A DNA stretch of 64,000 nt. It comes from an uncultured Bacteroidota bacterium. GTDB lineage: Bacteria > Bacteroidota > Rhodothermia > Rhodothermales > UBA10348. Position 1 is the stretch's first letter, and each line of letters starts with the position of its first letter. Below the pieces are notes generated by a model. The model did no database searches. It was not told where the DNA came from and worked only from the letters and a program-made list of their open reading frames with translations. Shown one piece after another: positions 63,855-64,000 of the stretch. The stretch is taken from the NCBI GenBank assembly GCA_937876355.1, contig CALFHN010000050.1, positions 39,433 through 103,432 of the forward strand, read 5' to 3'. A program made the translations under genes and the position numbers.

Positions 63855-64000
63855 TTAAGTAGACAGCTTCGATCGAACATTCATCAACAGGCGAATCAGC
63901 ATTTCGCCCCGCAAATCATTACGCTCTCGATTTAAAATTCGAATAACGCTGTAAATGGCCGCTCGAATATTGGGTTTGGCAAGGTTGGCTATAGCAGCTT
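63855..64000 (-). CDS. C-terminal end of an unidentified gene
   Basis: The minus-strand frame is open from the window edge to TAA at 63855: 48 residues such as LAKPNIRAAIYSVIRILNRE and MLIRLLMNVRSKLST. It is basic and probably helical. Not enough is present to name it. It is convergent with the receptor gene, nine bases away. Confidence 0.5.
   Translation of the reverse strand, partial: AAIANLAKPNIRAAIYSVIRILNRERNDLRGEMLIRLLMNVRSKLST

Overview
The window comes from a Gram-negative bacterium of the Bacteroidota/Rhodothermota/Balneolota superphylum. The evidence is the set of family-typical proteins: a TonB-dependent receptor next to a GLPGLI protein, type IX secretion C-terminal tails on two secreted proteins, a TPR / DUF4292 / EnvC-like trio, LolA, CcmF, a Bacteroidota-type Lgt signature (GRIGCHLSGDGDWG), and most start codons without a strong Shine-Dalgarno. 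Base composition looks moderate, near 45-50% GC by eye. I judge a Rhodothermota/Balneolota-like marine lineage most likely, but there is no rRNA here to settle it.

Layout. 1-3.8 kb: hisS (5' end outside the window), lgt, a convergent DDAH/arginine-deiminase-fold gene and rlmB. 4-11.3 kb: a long minus-strand run (hisA, a small membrane protein, a class V aminotransferase, lolA, a UPF0104 membrane protein and a large M1-aminopeptidase-like protein that has lost its zinc site). 11.5-20 kb: metG, a broken MacB-like permease, lpdA, an unusual rpiB, and the TPR/DUF4292/EnvC operon. 20.3-28.6 kb: a GCS2-CBS fusion, an M28 peptidase, a LysM amidase, a broken multicopper oxidase with a T9SS tail, and an outer-membrane barrel. 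28.6-34.4 kb: a tandem ABM protein and a regulatory block (Ser/Thr kinase-TPR, STAS protein, GAF-SpoIIE phosphatase) in which kinase and phosphatase are both interrupted. 34.5-41.6 kb: an asymmetric heterodimeric ABC exporter, arsR-arsM, a thioredoxin-TPR protein and a TolB-like lipoprotein. 41.6-45.6 kb: a metal-uptake ABC operon whose two permeases both carry a cytoplasmic winged-helix-like tail, preceded by a perfect 16-bp palindrome. 45.8-48.5 kb: a shortened beta-helix/T9SS gene, an IS3-family element, and the receiver-domain gene it truncates. 48.6-59.8 kb: ccmF, a probable 6S RNA, zapA, a coiled-coil gene, and the classic thrS-infC-rpmI-rplT-pheS-pheT translation cluster with an attenuator-like element before pheS and a 17-bp repeat array before thrS. 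59.8-64 kb: a decayed alpha/beta-hydrolase remnant, a GLPGLI protein, a TonB-dependent receptor, and the end of one more gene.

Two themes stand out. First, the metal ABC operon looks like a permease-regulator fusion system, reminiscent of Chlamydia YtgCR but with a winged helix on both permeases and a candidate operator at the promoter. Second, broken genes are unusually dense: in-frame nonsense codons in four genes, homopolymer or deletion frameshifts in three (two of these also carry a nonsense codon), an IS disruption, a decayed hydrolase and probable internal deletions. All three stop codons are used normally elsewhere in the window, so this looks like relaxed selection or a mosaic/erroneous assembly rather than a recoded genome.
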